Shown here piece after piece: positions 1 through 8,546 of a stretch of DNA of 64,000 bases. The notes beneath the pieces are model-generated. The model saw nothing but the letters and a program-made list of their open reading frames with translations, searched no databases and was not told where the DNA came from. Origin of the DNA: Candidatus Accumulibacter sp. 66-26 (lineage in GTDB: Bacteria > Pseudomonadota > Gammaproteobacteria > Burkholderiales > Rhodocyclaceae); contig MKUH01000018.1 of the NCBI GenBank assembly GCA_001897745.1, positions 1 through 64,000 of the forward strand. The letters run 5' to 3'. Position 1 is the stretch's first letter, and each line of letters begins with the position of its first letter. A program made the translations under genes and the position numbers.

Positions 1-136
1 GAAATTACAGGGCCGCTACTTCACCGGCTCCCGTCCACCGGAAAATCCGGATACCCGTTCGTTTTGCTCCTGTTTGCCCCGCTGAAGCTGGTATGTGAAG
101 TGCTTTGAGATTGGAGATCATAAAAAAGTGGCGGCA

Positions 137-2230
137 ATGCAAAACAACGGAGACAAACAGATCAAGGTGTGCGATTGCAATCGCACCGGCAGCATCGACG
201 CGGCGGCGCTCGCCGGCGCGGTGGGCGCCGGCCTTGCCCTTTCCTTCCACAGCGCGCTGTGCCGCGGCGAAATCGGCGAAGCCGACGCGGCCTGTCGCAG
301 CGCCGGCGAACTGCTGATCGGCTGCACGCAGGAAGCCGCGCTGTTCTCCGAGCTTTCCGACGACGCCGAACGCAGCGAGCCGGTGCGTTTCTTCAATATC
401 CGCGAACTCGCCGGCTGGTCGGCCGAGGGCGCTGCGGCGACGCCGAAGATGGCTGCGCTGATCGCCGCCGCGCAGTTGCCCGATCCCGAACCGGTGGCCG
501 GCGTAACCCTGCGTTCGGCCGGCAACCTGCTGATCGTCGGCGAAGCCGGTGCCGCCCTTGGCTGGGCCGAGCGCCTCAAGGATCAACTGGACGTCAGCGT
601 GCTGATCGACGGCCGCGCCGGTGCGGCCGCCGCCGAATTGCCGGCCACCCGCGTCTATCCGCTGTTCTCCGGCAGCGTGACCTCGCTCGGCGGCCACCTC
701 GGCGCCTTCGACGTGCGCTGGACGCAGGACAACCCGATCGACCTCGAACTTTGCGTGCGCTGCAACGCCTGCATCCGCGCCTGTCCGGAAGGCGCCATCG
801 GTTACGACTATCAGGTCGACATGGAGCGCTGCCGCTCGCACGAGGCCTGCGTCGCCGCCTGCGCCGACGTCGGCGCGATCGACTTCGCGCGCAGCGCCGC
901 CGATGCCGCGCGCGAGGACCGCTACGACCTGATCCTCGATCTTTCCGCCGAACCGCTGCTGAAGCGCGTCGAGCCGCCGCAGGGCTACCGCGCGCCGGGC
1001 CGCGATCCGCTCGACCAGGCGCTCGCCGTGCAGGACCTGCTGGCGCTCACCGGCGATTTCGACAAGCCGCAGTACGTCGCCTACCGCGACACGCTGTGCG
1101 CGCACAGCCGCGCGAAGCAGCCAGGCTGCAGCAACTGCATCGAGGCCTGCGCGACGCAGGCCATCGTCTCGGTCGGCGACAAGATCAAGGTCGATCCCTA
1201 TCTCTGCCAGGGCTGCGGCACCTGTGCCACGGTCTGCCCGTCGGGCGCGCTGAGCTATCAATACCCGCGCGTCGCCGACCTCGGCCTGCGCGTCAAGACG
1301 CTGCTCGGCGCCTACGCCAAGGCCGGCGGCGCGGCGCCGGTAATTCTTTTCCATTCGGCAGCGACCGGACGGGCGTTGATCGACCAGTTGGCGCGGCGCG
1401 GCAAGGGCCTGCCGGCGCGCGTGATCCCGGTCGAAACGTGGAGCGCCGACGCGGTCGGCCTCGACCTGCTGCTCGGCTGCTACGCGCTGGGCGCCGCGCA
1501 GGTCGCGGTGCTCGGCGCCGGCTCGCACGACCTGACGTCACTGCGCCGGCAGGCCGCGCACGCGCAGACCATCGTCACCGCCCTCGGCTACGCCGGCGAG
1601 CACTTCCGCATCATCGACGCGGCCGACGCCGTGCCGGCGCTCGAAGCCGCCCTCTGGGACTGGGTTCCGGCCGCCGTCGTCGGCACGCCGGCGGAGTTCC
1701 GCCTGCTTTCCGAAAAGCGCACGACGTTGACCTTCGCCATCGAACATCTGGCCCGGCACGCGCCGACGCCGCAGCGCGAAATCGCCCTGGCGGCCGGCGC
1801 GCCCTTCGGCAGCGTCGCCGTCAGCGACGCCTGCACGCTCTGCAGCGCCTGCGTCGGCGCCTGTCCGGCCGGCGCGCTGAAGGCCGCCGCCGATGCGCCG
1901 CGCCTGTCCTTCCTCGAAGCGCAATGTCTGCAGTGCGGCCTGTGCGAGAAGAGCTGCCCGGAAAACGCGATCACGCTGATGCCGCGCCTGCTGCTCGACG
2001 GCGGTCGCCGCGAGCGCGTGCTGCGCGAAGCCGAGGTTTTCTGCTGTACCGCCTGCGGCAAGCCGATGGGCGCCAAGCCGCTGATCGACGCCATGCTAGC
2101 CAAGCTGGCCGGCCACTCGATGTTCGCCGGCGCCGACGCGCAGGCGCGCCTGTCGATGTGCGCGGACTGCCGCGTGGTCGACTTGATGAAGAACGAAAAG
2201 AGCGCGCAAGCCTGGGAACTCGACGAATGA
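137..2230 (+). CDS. Polyferredoxin (multi-4Fe-4S protein) of the formate dehydrogenase operon
   Basis: This 697-residue cytoplasmic iron-sulfur protein probably passes electrons to or from the formate dehydrogenase whose genes follow. Cysteine groups are visible at C206/209/212/216, C232/238/242, C331/334/338, C357/360/363/367, C566/569/572/576 and C597/600/603/607, with further cysteine pairs near the N-terminus (C12, C14) and the C-terminus (C636/637/640, C675/678). No signal peptide or membrane segment is seen. Proteins of this kind commonly head FDH3-type clusters in betaproteobacteria, but the electron partner is not known. Start choice is uncertain: ATG 137 gives an N-terminus resembling relatives, while an in-frame GTG at 128 is better placed behind a GGAG at 113-116. 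The stop overlaps the next start (ATGA), so translation is probably coupled. Confidence 0.85.
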   Translation: MQNNGDKQIKVCDCNRTGSIDAAALAGAVGAGLALSFHSALCRGEIGEADAACRSAGELLIGCTQEAALFSELSDDAERSEPVRFFNIRELAGWSAEGAAATPKMAALIAAAQLPDPEPVAGVTLRSAGNLLIVGEAGAALGWAERLKDQLDVSVLIDGRAGAAAAELPATRVYPLFSGSVTSLGGHLGAFDVRWTQDNPIDLELCVRCNACIRACPEGAIGYDYQVDMERCRSHEACVAACADVGAIDFARSAADAAREDRYDLILDLSAEPLLKRVEPPQGYRAPGRDPLDQALAVQDLLALTGDFDKPQYVAYRDTLCAHSRAKQPGCSNCIEACATQAIVSVGDKIKVDPYLCQGCGTCATVCPSGALSYQYPRVADLGLRVKTLLGAYAKAGGAAPVILFHSAATGRALIDQLARRGKGLPARVIPVETWSADAVGLDLLLGCYALGAAQVAVLGAGSHDLTSLRRQAAHAQTIVTALGYAGEHFRIIDAADAVPALEAALWDWVPAAVVGTPAEFRLLSEKRTTLTFAIEHLARHAPTPQREIALAAGAPFGSVAVSDACTLCSACVGACPAGALKAAADAPRLSFLEAQCLQCGLCEKSCPENAITLMPRLLLDGGRRERVLREAEVFCCTACGKPMGAKPLIDAMLAKLAGHSMFAGADAQARLSMCADCRVVDLMKNEKSAQAWELDE

Positions 2231-2865
2231 ATGCCAACACCGCCCACCCCGACGTCAACCGCGCCGCCGTGCCGCCCGCGCCCGACTGGTCCGAGGAGGA
2301 CCGGGCGCGCGCCGACCACTATGCGCTGCTCGCGCAGCTCTTCTACGCGCCGCCCGACGCGCTGCTGCTCGCCGCGCTGGCGACCACCGGCAAGAGCCTC
2401 GCGCACGGCACGGGGCCGCTCGCCGCCGCCTGGACGGCGCTCGCCGACAGCGCGGCGCAGGCCGATCCGGACGCCGTTCAGGACGAATACGAGCGCCTGT
2501 TCGTCGCCATCGGCAAGCCCGAGGTGACGCTCTGCGGCTCCTACTACCAGACCGGCTTCCTGCACGAAGAGCCGCTCGCCGACCTGCGCGACGACCTCGC
2601 CCGGCTCGGCCTCGGGCGGCGCGCCGGGATCGGCGAAACCGAGGACCACGTCGCGGCGCTGAGCGAAGTGATGCGCCACCTCGTCGTCACCGGGCCGGAC
2701 GCCGCCGGTCTGGCGCGCCAGCACGAATTTTTCGTGCGCCACCTGCAGCCCTGGTACGGCGCCCTGTGCGACGCGCTGGCGCAGCAGGAAGGTTTCTACG
2801 CGCGGGTCGGCGCCCTGACCCGCGCTTTTCTGGATATCGAGAGCGAAGCGTTCTCGTTCGATTGA
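2227..2865 (+). CDS. TorD/DmsD-family molybdoenzyme chaperone
   Basis: This 212-residue protein belongs to the TorD family of cytoplasmic chaperones, which bind the Tat signal peptide of a molybdoenzyme and protect the apoenzyme until the molybdenum cofactor is inserted. Family features visible are an all-helical composition, a DEYERLFV segment followed by the SYYQTGFLHEE stretch near residues 105-116, and the ETEDHVAALSEVM helix. It overlaps the preceding polyferredoxin gene by four bases and lies two genes upstream of the Tat-dependent catalytic subunit, its likely client. An assignment to formate dehydrogenase rather than another molybdoenzyme rests on position only. Confidence 0.88.
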   Translation: MNANTAHPDVNRAAVPPAPDWSEEDRARADHYALLAQLFYAPPDALLLAALATTGKSLAHGTGPLAAAWTALADSAAQADPDAVQDEYERLFVAIGKPEVTLCGSYYQTGFLHEEPLADLRDDLARLGLGRRAGIGETEDHVAALSEVMRHLVVTGPDAAGLARQHEFFVRHLQPWYGALCDALAQQEGFYARVGALTRAFLDIESEAFSFD

Positions 2866-2890
2866 ACGGTTTTGCCGGAGGAGGATGAGC

Positions 2891-3124
2891 ATGGACAACA
2901 AACAAGCCAAACCAGCCAGACAGGCCAATCTCAAGCGCCGCAGCTTTCTGCTGACGCTGGGCGCGGGCAGCGCCGGCGCGGCGGCGGTCGTCGTCGGCGG
3001 AACGCCGAACGGCGGCGCCGCGCAGGCCGTGCAGCAGGCGCTCGCCGAGCCGGAACAGGGCCAGGGCCAGGGCTACGCCCTGAGCGAGCACGTTCGCAAC
3101 TATTACCGCACGACGCGGGTTTGA
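2891..3124 (+). CDS. Small Tat-signal protein of the formate dehydrogenase region
   Basis: A 77-residue protein with a twin-arginine signal (RRSFLLTL) followed by a hydrophobic Ala/Gly/Val stretch and a short tail that ends in a YALSEHVRNYYRTTRV segment. This matches the small 'formate dehydrogenase region TAT target' family found just before the alpha subunit in FDH3 operons; its function is unknown, possibly a maturation or export partner. ATG 2891 is preferred because the GGAGGAGG at 2877-2884 is 6 bases upstream; an alternative ATG at 2885 would sit directly on that ribosome-binding site. It lies 16 bases before the alpha-subunit gene. Confidence 0.85.
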   Translation: MDNKQAKPARQANLKRRSFLLTLGAGSAGAAAVVVGGTPNGGAAQAVQQALAEPEQGQGQGYALSEHVRNYYRTTRV

Positions 3125-3140
3125 GTCGGAGAGACGCTCG

Positions 3141-6065
3141 ATGCTTACCAGAAAATCCAGCACGGCAGGCGGCAACCAGCGCCTGCGCAGCACGGCCGCC
3201 CGCGCGGCGCAGACCAAGCTGGGCGATTTCGCCCGCACGATGGACCGCCGCGCCTTCCTGAAGCGTTCCGGCCTCGTCGCCGGGGCCGGCGCCCTGGCCA
3301 CGCAGCTGCCGTACAACATGATCGGCAGCGCCGACGCAGCGGACGCGGCCAATCCGCCGGCCGGCGCCGGCGGCACCGAAATTAAGCGCACCGTGTGCAC
3401 CCACTGCTCGGTCGGCTGCGCCGTCGATGCCGTCGTGAAGAACGGCGTCTGGGTGCGCCAGGAGCCGGTCTTCGACTCGCCGATCAACCTTGGCGCGCAC
3501 TGCGCCAAGGGCGCCTCGGTGCGCGAGCACGGGCACGGCGACTATCGTCTGAAGTACCCGATGAAGCTGGTCGACGGCAAGTACCAGAAGATCAGCTGGG
3601 AACAGGCGATGAACGAGGTCTCCGAGCGCCTGCTCAAGCTGCGCAAGGAAGCCGGCCCGGATTCGGTGTACTGGATCGGCTCCTCCAAGCACAGCAACGA
3701 ACAGGCCTACCTGCTGCGCAAGTTCGTTTCCTTCTGGGGCACCAACAACTGCGACCACCAGGCCCGCATCTGCCACTCGACCACGGTCGCCGGCGTTGCC
3801 AATACCTGGGGTTACGGCGCGATGACCAACTCCTACAACGACATGCAGAATTCGAAGGCGATGCTGTTCATCGGCTCGAACGCCGCCGAGGCGCATCCGG
3901 TGTCGCTGCTGCACGTCCTGCACGGCAAGGAGAACGGCGCCAAGATGATCGTTGTCGATCCGCGCTTCACGCGCACGGCGGCCAAGGCCGACATCTTCTC
4001 GCGCATCCGTTCGGGCACCGACATCCCCTTCATCTGGGGCATGCTCTACCACATCTTCAAGAACGGCTGGGAAGACAAGGAATACCTCAAGGCCCGCGTG
4101 CACGGCATCGACAAGGTCAAAGAGGAGATCATGAAGTGGACGCCGGACAAGGTGCAGGACGTCACCGGCATCCCCGAGGCCGAGGTCTACAAGATCGCCG
4201 AGACGCTGGCCAAGAACAAGCCGTCGACGGTCGTCTGGTGCATGGGCCAGACGCAGCACACGGTCGGCAACGCCAACGTGCGCGCCATGTGCATCCTGCA
4301 GCTGGTGCTCGGCAACGTCGGCGTCTCGGGCGGCGGCACCAACATCTTCCGCGGCCACGACAACGTGCAGGGCGCCACCGACGTCGGCCCCAACCCGGAT
4401 TCGCTGCCCGGCTACTACGGCCTCGCCGCCGGCTCCTGGAAGCACTGGTGCGCGGTGTGGGGCGTCGATTACGAATGGGTCAAGGGCCGCTACGCCTCGC
4501 AGGCGATGATGGAGAAGTCCGGCATCACCGTGTCGCGCTGGATCGACGGCGTGCTCGAGAACAACGAGGCGATCGACCAGGATTCCAACATCAAGGCCGT
4601 CGTGTACTGGGGCCACGCGCCGAACAGCCAGACGCGCGGCCTCGACATGGTCGAGGCGATGAAGGCGCTCGACACGCTGGTCGTGATCGATCCCTACCCG
4701 TCGGCGACGGCGGCGATGTCGGCGATGGTGCGTAAGGAAGGCGTCTATCTGCTGCCGGCCTGCACGCAGTTCGAGACGAGCGGTTCGGCGACCGCCTCCA
4801 ACCGCTCGCTGCAGTGGCGCGAGAAGGTCATCGAGCCGCTGTTCGAGTCGAAGACCGACCACACCCTGATGTACGCCTTCGCCAAGAAGTTCGGCTTCGA
4901 GCAGGCGCTGTGCAAGAACATCAAGGTCGAGAAGGACAAGCAGGGCTGGGACGAGCCGAACGTCGAGGACATCCTGCGCGAGATCAACCGCGGAACCTGG
5001 ACCATCGGCTACACCGGCCAGTCGCCCGAGCGCCTGAAGCTGCACATGAAGAACATGCACACCTTCGACGTGAAGACGCTGCGCGCCAAGGGCGGCCCGT
5101 GCGACGGCGACTACTTCGGCCTGCCGTGGCCGTGCTACGGTTCGCCCGAACTCAAGCATCCGGGCACGCCCAACCTGTACGACACCTCGAAGCACGTGAT
5201 GGACGGCGGCGGCAACTTCCGCGCCAACTTCGGCGTCGAGAAGGACGGCGTCTCGCTGCTCGCCGAGGACGGTTCGGCCTCGAAGGGCGCCGACCTGCAG
5301 ATGGGCTACCCGGAATTCGACCACGTGCTGATGAAGAAGCTCGGGTGGTGGGACGAACTGACCGAGGACGAGAAGAAGCTCGCCGAGGGCAAGAACTGGA
5401 AGACCGACCGCTCGGGCGGCATCATCCGTGTCGTCATGAAGAATCACGGTTGCCATCCCTTCGGCAACGCCAAAGCGCGCGCCGTCGTCTGGAACTTCCC
5501 GGACCCGGTGCCGCTGCACCGCGAGCCGATGTATTCGCCGCGCCCCGACCTCGTCGAGAAATACCCGCAGCCGGACGACAAGAAGGCCTTCTGGCGTCTG
5601 CCGACCCTCTACAAGTCGTTGCAGACCAAGGTCAAGGACATTTCCAAGGACTACCCGCTGGTCATGACCTCCGGCCGCCTCGTCGAGTACGAGGGCGGCG
5701 GCGAGGAAACGCGCTCGAACCCGTGGCTGGCCGAACTGCAGCAGGAGATGTTCGCCGAGGTGAATCCGCGCGACGCCAACAACGCCGGCTTCCGCAACAA
5801 CGACTACATCTGGGTGGAAACGCCGACCAAGGCCAAGCTCAAGGTGCGCGCGCAGGTCACCGAGCGCGTCGCCGCCGGCACCGTCTTCCTGCCGTTCCAC
5901 TTCTCCGGCTGGTGGCAGGGCAAGGACATGCTCGAGTACTACCCGGAAGGCGCGGCGCCGATCGTGCGCGGCGAGTCGGTGAACCAGGCGACGACCTACG
6001 GTTACGACTCGGTGACCATGATGCAGGAAACCAAGACCACGCTCTGCCGCGTGTCCAAGGCCTGA
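3141..6065 (+). CDS. fdhA: Formate dehydrogenase catalytic subunit alpha (molybdopterin, Tat-exported, Cys type)
   Basis: The 974-residue catalytic subunit oxidises formate to CO2 at a bis-pterin molybdenum or tungsten site. It carries a Tat signal (RRAFLK near residue 36), a [4Fe-4S] motif at C86/C89/C93/C121, and a cysteine at residue 211 followed by H212 at the position occupied by selenocysteine in E. coli FdnG. No in-frame TGA occurs, so the enzyme is the Cys form. The C-terminal part has the molybdopterin dinucleotide-binding fold. Export by Tat with the beta and gamma subunits places the active site on the periplasmic side. Neighbours encode the dedicated chaperone upstream and the beta, gamma and accessory subunits downstream. 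Family assignment (FDH3-like) is confident; physiological direction and metal are inferred. Confidence 0.95.
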   Translation: MLTRKSSTAGGNQRLRSTAARAAQTKLGDFARTMDRRAFLKRSGLVAGAGALATQLPYNMIGSADAADAANPPAGAGGTEIKRTVCTHCSVGCAVDAVVKNGVWVRQEPVFDSPINLGAHCAKGASVREHGHGDYRLKYPMKLVDGKYQKISWEQAMNEVSERLLKLRKEAGPDSVYWIGSSKHSNEQAYLLRKFVSFWGTNNCDHQARICHSTTVAGVANTWGYGAMTNSYNDMQNSKAMLFIGSNAAEAHPVSLLHVLHGKENGAKMIVVDPRFTRTAAKADIFSRIRSGTDIPFIWGMLYHIFKNGWEDKEYLKARVHGIDKVKEEIMKWTPDKVQDVTGIPEAEVYKIAETLAKNKPSTVVWCMGQTQHTVGNANVRAMCILQLVLGNVGVSGGGTNIFRGHDNVQGATDVGPNPDSLPGYYGLAAGSWKHWCAVWGVDYEWVKGRYASQAMMEKSGITVSRWIDGVLENNEAIDQDSNIKAVVYWGHAPNSQTRGLDMVEAMKALDTLVVIDPYPSATAAMSAMVRKEGVYLLPACTQFETSGSATASNRSLQWREKVIEPLFESKTDHTLMYAFAKKFGFEQALCKNIKVEKDKQGWDEPNVEDILREINRGTWTIGYTGQSPERLKLHMKNMHTFDVKTLRAKGGPCDGDYFGLPWPCYGSPELKHPGTPNLYDTSKHVMDGGGNFRANFGVEKDGVSLLAEDGSASKGADLQMGYPEFDHVLMKKLGWWDELTEDEKKLAEGKNWKTDRSGGIIRVVMKNHGCHPFGNAKARAVVWNFPDPVPLHREPMYSPRPDLVEKYPQPDDKKAFWRLPTLYKSLQTKVKDISKDYPLVMTSGRLVEYEGGGEETRSNPWLAELQQEMFAEVNPRDANNAGFRNNDYIWVETPTKAKLKVRAQVTERVAAGTVFLPFHFSGWWQGKDMLEYYPEGAAPIVRGESVNQATTYGYDSVTMMQETKTTLCRVSKA

Positions 6066-6093
6066 TGGCGGAACGCCGAGAGGAGACCAAAAA

Positions 6094-6750
6094 ATGGCAA
6101 GAATGAAATTCCTGTGCGATGCCGAGCGTTGCATCGAATGCAACGGCTGCGTCACGGCATGCAAAAACGAGCACGAGGTGCCGTGGGGCGTCAATCGCCG
6201 GCGCGTCGTCACCATGAACGACGGGGTGCCTGGCGAACGCTCGATTTCCGTCTCGTGCATGCACTGCGCCGACGCGCCGTGCATGGCCGTCTGCCCGACC
6301 GACTGCTTCTACAAGACGGAAGAGGGCGTCGTCCTGCACGACAAGGACCTGTGCATCGGCTGCGGCTACTGCTTCTTCGCCTGCCCGTTCGGCGCGCCGC
6401 AGTTCCCCAACGGCCCGGCCGCCTTCGGCGCGCGCGGCAAGATGGACAAGTGCACCTTCTGCGCCGGCGGCCCCGAGGCCGACGGCTCCGAGGAAGAGTT
6501 CAAGAAGTACGGCCGCAACCGCCTGTCCGAAGGCAAGCTGCCGGCCTGCGCCGAGATGTGCTCGACCAAGGCGCTGCTCGCCGGCGATTCCTCGGTCGTC
6601 TCCGACATCTTCCGCGACCGCGTGCTGCGCCGCGGCAAGGGTGCCGAAGCCTGGGGCTGGTCCACCGCCTACGGCGGCGGCAAGCAGGAACAGACCCGGG
6701 AGCGCAAGCAGGAGCGGACGCAGGAGCAAGCACAGGAGGGCAAGCAATGA
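6094..6750 (+). CDS. fdh3B: Formate dehydrogenase FDH3 subunit beta (four [4Fe-4S] clusters)
   Basis: This 218-residue electron-transfer subunit carries 16 cluster cysteines arranged as in FdnH/HybA-type ferredoxins: CIECNGCVTAC near residue 13, CMHCADAPCMAVC near residue 55, CIGCGYCFFAC near residue 88 and CTFC...CAEMC near residues 120-156. It relays electrons from the molybdenum subunit to the cytochrome b subunit. Unlike E. coli FdnH it lacks a C-terminal membrane anchor and instead ends in a Gln/Glu/Arg/Lys-rich tail of about 22 residues. The ribosome-binding site is AGGAG shortly before ATG 6094. Its stop overlaps the start of the lipoprotein gene. Confidence 0.93.
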   Translation: MARMKFLCDAERCIECNGCVTACKNEHEVPWGVNRRRVVTMNDGVPGERSISVSCMHCADAPCMAVCPTDCFYKTEEGVVLHDKDLCIGCGYCFFACPFGAPQFPNGPAAFGARGKMDKCTFCAGGPEADGSEEEFKKYGRNRLSEGKLPACAEMCSTKALLAGDSSVVSDIFRDRVLRRGKGAEAWGWSTAYGGGKQEQTRERKQERTQEQAQEGKQ

Positions 6751-6968
6751 ACACGAGAATCCTGACTCTGCTGGCCGTGGCCGGCACGCTCGGTCTCGCC
6801 GCCTGCGGCGAGCGCCCGCAGATCGTCGAGTACAAGCAGGGCCAATACCAGGGCAAGGCCGACACCCGGCCCTGGGAAGGTCCGGCTTTCAAGGGCGACA
6901 AGGTGGCCTGGGAAAACGCCCTGCGCAACCGCAACCAGTCGCAGAACGAATACAAGCGTGTCGAGTAG
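6747..6968 (+). CDS. Small lipoprotein of the formate dehydrogenase operon
   Basis: A 73-residue protein with a lipoprotein signal peptide and a clear lipobox (LAAC), leaving a mature peptide of about 54 residues rich in Lys, Asn and Gln. It sits between the beta and gamma subunit genes of the dehydrogenase, overlaps the beta stop by four bases and has GGAGG at 6735-6739 as ribosome-binding site inside the beta tail. Small lipoproteins occur at this place in related FDH3 operons, but no role is established. It may help to assemble or anchor the periplasmic complex (inference). Confidence 0.8.
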   Translation: MNTRILTLLAVAGTLGLAACGERPQIVEYKQGQYQGKADTRPWEGPAFKGDKVAWENALRNRNQSQNEYKRVE

Positions 6969-6977
6969 GAGGGCGCC

Positions 6978-8060
6978 ATGACGACTTCCCTTTTCAAGGC
7001 GAGGGCGGGTAGCGATACCTGGCCCTGGCTCTTCTGCCTGCTGGCCGTCTGCTGCGCGCTGGCGGTCGCTCGTCCCGCGCTGGCCGAGGAGCCGGCGGCC
7101 GTGGCGCGCTCCGCCGAAACCGGCGCGGCGGCGCAGCAGAAGCGCCAGCAGGAGCAGCCGCTCAACAACGCGCCCGTGTGGCGAGAAGTGCGTTCCGGCG
7201 ATGCGCACTTCACCACCGTGCGCGGACCGGAAACCGGCGTTCTGATCCAGTCCGAAGGCCAGACCTGGCGCGCGCTGCGCAACGGGCCGGTGACGCTGTA
7301 CGGCGGCGTCCTGCTGCTTGCGGTGATCGCCGCCATCCTCGCCTTCTACAAGATCAAGGGGCCGCTGACGCTGCACGACGCGCCGAGCGGCCGGATGATC
7401 GAGCGCTTCAACCGCTTCGAGCGCATCGTGCACTGGGGAACGGCCGGGACCTTCCTGATCCTCGCCATCACCGGGCTCGCCATCCTGTTCGGCAAGCACG
7501 TCATCGTGCCGATCTTCGGCCACACGCTGTTCGGCTATCTGTTGATCGTCGGCAAGAACGTGCACAACTACGTCGGCCCGGTCTTCCTCGGCTTCACGCT
7601 GGTGATGATCGTCATGTGGGCGCGCGACAATCTCTGGCACAACTGCGACGCCGAGTGGATCAGGAAGGGCGGCGGCCTGGCGACCGGCGAGCACGTGCCC
7701 TCCGGCCGCTTCAACTTCGGCGAGAAGACCTGGTTCTGGATCGGCGTCACCGTCCTCGGCCTGACCGTCGCCGGCTCCGGCCTCGTGCTCGATTTTCCGA
7801 ACTTCGGGCAGGTCCGCCAGACCATGCAGACCTTCAACCTGATCCACGTGATCGGCGCGCTGGTGCTGCTGATGCTCTCGCTCGGGCACATCTACATGGG
7901 CACCATCGGCGCGCACGGCGCCTACGATTCGATGAAGACCGGCTACGTCGACGAGACCTGGGCGCGCACGCATCACGAGCTCTGGTACAAGGAAGTCAAA
8001 GCCGGAAAACCGGGACAATCGCCGGGCCATGCGCCGGCCGCAAGGGAGGTCGCACCATGA
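6978..8060 (+). CDS. fdhC: Formate dehydrogenase subunit gamma (cytochrome b556)
   Basis: This 360-residue integral membrane protein is the quinone-reducing, diheme cytochrome b subunit. It has an N-terminal signal-like segment (residues 15-37), a periplasmic stretch of about 65 residues, and then four to five hydrophobic helices. Candidate heme ligands are the histidines in the FERIVHWGTAGTF helix, the KNVHNYVG helix and the LIHVIGALVLL and LGHIYMG helices. The family is FdnI/FdoI/FdhC. The long N-terminal part before the first conserved helix is typical of the FDH3 gamma subunit rather than of E. coli FdnI. It begins 9 bases after the lipoprotein gene; the stop overlaps the next start. Confidence 0.92.
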   Translation: MTTSLFKARAGSDTWPWLFCLLAVCCALAVARPALAEEPAAVARSAETGAAAQQKRQQEQPLNNAPVWREVRSGDAHFTTVRGPETGVLIQSEGQTWRALRNGPVTLYGGVLLLAVIAAILAFYKIKGPLTLHDAPSGRMIERFNRFERIVHWGTAGTFLILAITGLAILFGKHVIVPIFGHTLFGYLLIVGKNVHNYVGPVFLGFTLVMIVMWARDNLWHNCDAEWIRKGGGLATGEHVPSGRFNFGEKTWFWIGVTVLGLTVAGSGLVLDFPNFGQVRQTMQTFNLIHVIGALVLLMLSLGHIYMGTIGAHGAYDSMKTGYVDETWARTHHELWYKEVKAGKPGQSPGHAPAAREVAP

Positions 8061-8395
8061 AGAAAACGATTTTCGCCCCGCTGCCGGCGCTCCTCGCGGC
8101 GCTCTGTCTCGCTAGCGGCACGGCCTGGGCCAAGCTGCCGCCGCTTTCCGAGGAAGCCCAGGCGAAGGCCGCCGAGGCCAAGGTCAAGGCCGCCGAAGCC
8201 GCCAAGAAGGACGCCGAGGATCTGGGCAAGGCGCAGGACCGCGTCGCCGAACGCTACATCAAGGAGCAGAAGGCCAAGGGCGTCACGGTCAAGCCGACGC
8301 CGATCGCGCCGCCCGCCGCTGTGGCGCCTGCCGCGCCGGCTACCGCCGCTGCCGCTGCCGTTCCGGCAGCCCCGGTGCCGCCGGCGAAGAAGTGA
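8057..8395 (+). CDS. Secreted Ala/Lys-rich small protein, end of formate dehydrogenase operon
   Basis: A 112-residue protein with a Sec signal peptide (cleavage probably after AWA, residue 24), a Lys/Ala/Glu-rich segment likely to form a helix or coiled coil (residues 30-75) and a Pro/Ala-rich tail ending in PPAKK. I recognise no enzymatic family. It overlaps the cytochrome b stop by four bases (ATGA), so it belongs to the same transcript, and it is the last gene before a strong terminator. A periplasmic accessory role for the dehydrogenase is inferred only from position. Confidence 0.7.
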   Translation: MKKTIFAPLPALLAALCLASGTAWAKLPPLSEEAQAKAAEAKVKAAEAAKKDAEDLGKAQDRVAERYIKEQKAKGVTVKPTPIAPPAAVAPAAPATAAAAAVPAAPVPPAKK

Positions 8396-8494
8396 TTCGC
8401 GAGTAATTCGCGCGTCGGGGCGCGCTTTCGCCCGTTCCGCCGCCCGAGCCAGCGTTCAAGCTGGCGCCTCATCCGGCGCGCAGTCCGCGATCCG

Positions 8495-8526
8495 ACCCGG
8501 CCACGCATTTGCGTGCCGGGTTTTTT
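8495..8526 (+). terminator. Rho-independent terminator of the formate dehydrogenase operon
   Basis: A GC-rich stem (ACCCGG...CCGGGT with inner CACGCA/TGCGTG and one bulged base) closes over a TTT-centred loop and is followed by six T residues at 8521-8526. It lies about 100 bases after the last fdh gene. Confidence 0.85.
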
Positions 8527-8534
8527 ATCGCCGG

Positions 8535-8540
8535 TACAAT
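8535..8540 (+). promoter_or_regulatory. Putative -10 element (TACAAT) of alkA
   Basis: TACAAT ends seven bases before the alkA ATG, in the sequence GGTACAATG that recurs before ndk, and in variant form before accA and rlmB. No good -35 is visible. If used, transcription would begin at or next to the start codon, giving a nearly leaderless mRNA. Confidence 0.45.
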
Positions 8541-8546
8541 GCACGC

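Noticed and set aside
3771-3776. Possible selenocysteine codon in formate dehydrogenase
   Set aside because: The codon at the active position (residue 211) is TGC, cysteine; no in-frame TGA occurs.
2931-6284. Very long open frame (over 1100 codons) on the minus strand opposite the formate dehydrogenase alpha gene
   Set aside because: It mirrors a GC-rich coding gene; the translated product is Arg/Ala/Val/His-rich without motifs, while the plus strand encodes a full molybdoenzyme.
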